From CAG-103 sp045112425 (lineage in GTDB: Bacteria; Bacillota; Clostridia; Oscillospirales; Oscillospiraceae): a DNA stretch of 6,676 nt. Under the pieces are notes generated by a model that was not told the origin of the DNA, searched no databases, and saw nothing but the letters and a program-made list of their open reading frames with translations. Position numbers and translations under genes: made by a program. Positions 6,011 through 6,676 of this stretch are shown here, one piece after another. The stretch's first letter is position 1. Each line of letters starts with the position of its first letter. Where the stretch lies: positions 1 to 6,676 of the forward strand of contig JBGUHV010000162.1 of NCBI GenBank assembly GCA_045112425.1, in the 5' to 3' direction.

Positions 6011-6036
6011 CTATCACATATAGACCGTCGCGTCAA
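6008..6036 (-). promoter_or_regulatory. Sigma-A-like promoter of the repressor-M56-SLH operon
   Basis: On the minus strand TTGACG (6031-6036) and TAGACT (6008-6013) are 17 bp apart, and TGA precedes the -10 as in extended -10 promoters. Transcription would begin near 6001, about 32 bases before the repressor start codon. No other promoter is obvious in the 2-bp and 21-bp gaps downstream, so one transcript probably covers all three genes. Confidence 0.7.
6009..6025. repeat. Inverted repeat within the operon promoter spacer
   Basis: GTCTAT (6009-6014) and ATAGAC (6020-6025) are exact reverse complements around CACAT. The dyad covers the -10 and most of the spacer of the repressor promoter. It may be a second repressor site or an independent operator. 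Confidence 0.45.
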
Positions 6037-6042
6037 GACAAA

Positions 6043-6068
6043 ATGCGCCGCATTTCGCACTTGCGCAT
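6043..6068. repeat. Inverted repeat between the divergent promoters
   Basis: ATGCGC (6043-6048) and GCGCAT (6063-6068) are reverse complements. A tighter dyad, AAATGC (6041-6046) with GCATTT (6050-6055), overlaps the left arm. The right arm overlaps the putative -35 of the xpt promoter. A binding site for an unidentified regulator is possible, but short GC-rich dyads also arise by chance. Confidence 0.35.
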
Positions 6069-6089
6069 CGCGCCGGATGATGATACAGT
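6061..6089 (+). promoter_or_regulatory. Possible weak promoter for xpt
   Basis: TTGCGC (6061-6066) and TACAGT (6084-6089) are 17 bp apart, with TGA just before the -10. The -35 match is poor (3 of 6). Initiation near 6096 would give a leader of about 27 bases with GAGGGGG (6108-6114) 8 bp before the ATG. That leader is too short for a purine riboswitch. Confidence 0.45.
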
Positions 6090-6122
6090 GTTACCATTCC
6101 ACAAAAAGAGGGGGAAACGGAC

Positions 6123-6676
6123 ATGAAGCTACTGGAAGACCGCATTCTCGCCGACGGCGAGGTGCTCTCGGGCGGCATTCTGAAGGTGGGGAAATTTCTC
6201 AACCAGCAGATGGATCCGCAGCTGTTCTATGAGATGGCGAAGGAGTGGAAGCGCCTGTATGCGGGCGCGGGCGTCAACAAGATCCTCACGATTGAGGCCA
6301 GCGGCATCGGCATTGCCGCCATTGCCGGGCTGGTGTTCGAGTGCCCGGTCGTGTTCGCCAAGAAGAGCAGGACAAAGAACGTCTCGGGCGAGGTTTACAC
6401 GACGCAGGTATTCAGCTTCACGCACGGGAACACGAACACCGTGCTCGTGAGCAAGGCATATCTGCAGCCGGGCGACAAGGTGCTGATCATCGACGACTTT
6501 CTCGCCAACGGCGCGGCGCTCGAGGGGCTCATGGATCTCGTGCGGCAGTCCGGCGCTCAGCTCGTCGGCGCGGGCATCGCCGTCGAGAAGGCGTTTCAGC
6601 CCGGCGGAGACCGCATCCGCGCGGCGGGTGTGCGCGTGGAATCGCTCGCGAGAATCGCGGAAATGGGCGAGGATGG
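6123..6676 (+). CDS. xpt: Xanthine phosphoribosyltransferase, 3' end cut by the window
   Basis: This purine-salvage enzyme converts xanthine and PRPP to XMP in the cytoplasm. The 184 complete codons visible align well with Bacillus-type Xpt of about 194 residues, so only the last few residues are missing. Recognisable segments are KVGKFLNQQMDP (21-32), KILTIEASGIGIA (53-65), CPVVFAKKSRT (74-84), the PRPP-binding motif VLIIDDFLANGAA (120-132) and the family signature IAVEKAFQPGGDR with RVESLARI (about 152-178). The start ATG at 6123 has GAGGGGG 8 bp upstream. It is transcribed divergently from the repressor operon. In Bacillus xpt carries a guanine riboswitch leader; no such element fits in the gap here, so control must differ or be absent. 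Confidence 0.93.
   Translation, partial: MKLLEDRILADGEVLSGGILKVGKFLNQQMDPQLFYEMAKEWKRLYAGAGVNKILTIEASGIGIAAIAGLVFECPVVFAKKSRTKNVSGEVYTTQVFSFTHGNTNTVLVSKAYLQPGDKVLIIDDFLANGAALEGLMDLVRQSGAQLVGAGIAVEKAFQPGGDRIRAAGVRVESLARIAEMGED

Noticed and set aside
5604..6017. Longer 137-residue version of the BlaI-type repressor
   Set aside because: The extra 16 residues would start upstream of the predicted -10 and transcription start and lack a ribosome binding site. The family normally begins with an MSEKRLG-like start at 5969.
6129..6425. Minus-strand 98-codon open frame
   Set aside because: It is antisense to xpt, which has an unmistakable PRPP-binding motif and family signature.

Overview
The window comes from a high-GC chromosome with Firmicutes-style genes. 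It carries an M56/BlaI sensor-repressor pair, a Gram-positive S-layer-homology (SLH) protein with the CTRGQ-type SLH ending, AAAGGAG ribosome binding sites and a Bacillus-like xanthine phosphoribosyltransferase. A GC-rich gut clostridium of the Oscillospiraceae or a related family fits best, inferred from protein style and GC content only.

Layout. Bases 1-525 hold no credible protein gene. They are packed with inverted repeats: terminator-like hairpins at 42-80 and 368-405, a twin of the second at 125-156, a chain of nested stems between the twins, and a 38-bp palindrome at 425-462. Next is a PLP enzyme of the methionine gamma-lyase / aluminium-resistance family (526-1806, minus) with its own promoter and terminator. 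A 315-bp gap (1813-2127) contains that promoter, GC-rich palindromic modules, and the terminator of the next operon.

Bases 6036 down to 2054 are one minus-strand transcription unit. A sigma-A-like promoter overlapped by dyads reads into a BlaI/MecI-type repressor (5604-5969). A BlaR1-like M56 membrane metallopeptidase (4195-5601) follows 2 bp later. After a 21-bp gap comes a secreted 681-residue protein (2128-4173) that fuses an FG-GAP/EF-hand-like domain, three SLH repeats and a TAXI-type solute-binding domain, and a strong hairpin-T5 terminator closes the unit. Reading rightward from 6123 is xpt, xanthine phosphoribosyltransferase, cut by the window end.

How the genes may work together. 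In known BlaR1/BlaI pairs a membrane protease senses an external signal and causes the repressor to be cleaved. Here the protease has no penicillin-binding sensor domain. Its outer part is a low-complexity tail, and the third gene makes a wall-anchored ligand-binding-like protein without any neighbouring TRAP permease. The most interesting reading is that the SLH-TAXI protein is the ligand-sensing or effector partner of a BlaR/BlaI-type switch. That is inference from gene order and domains.
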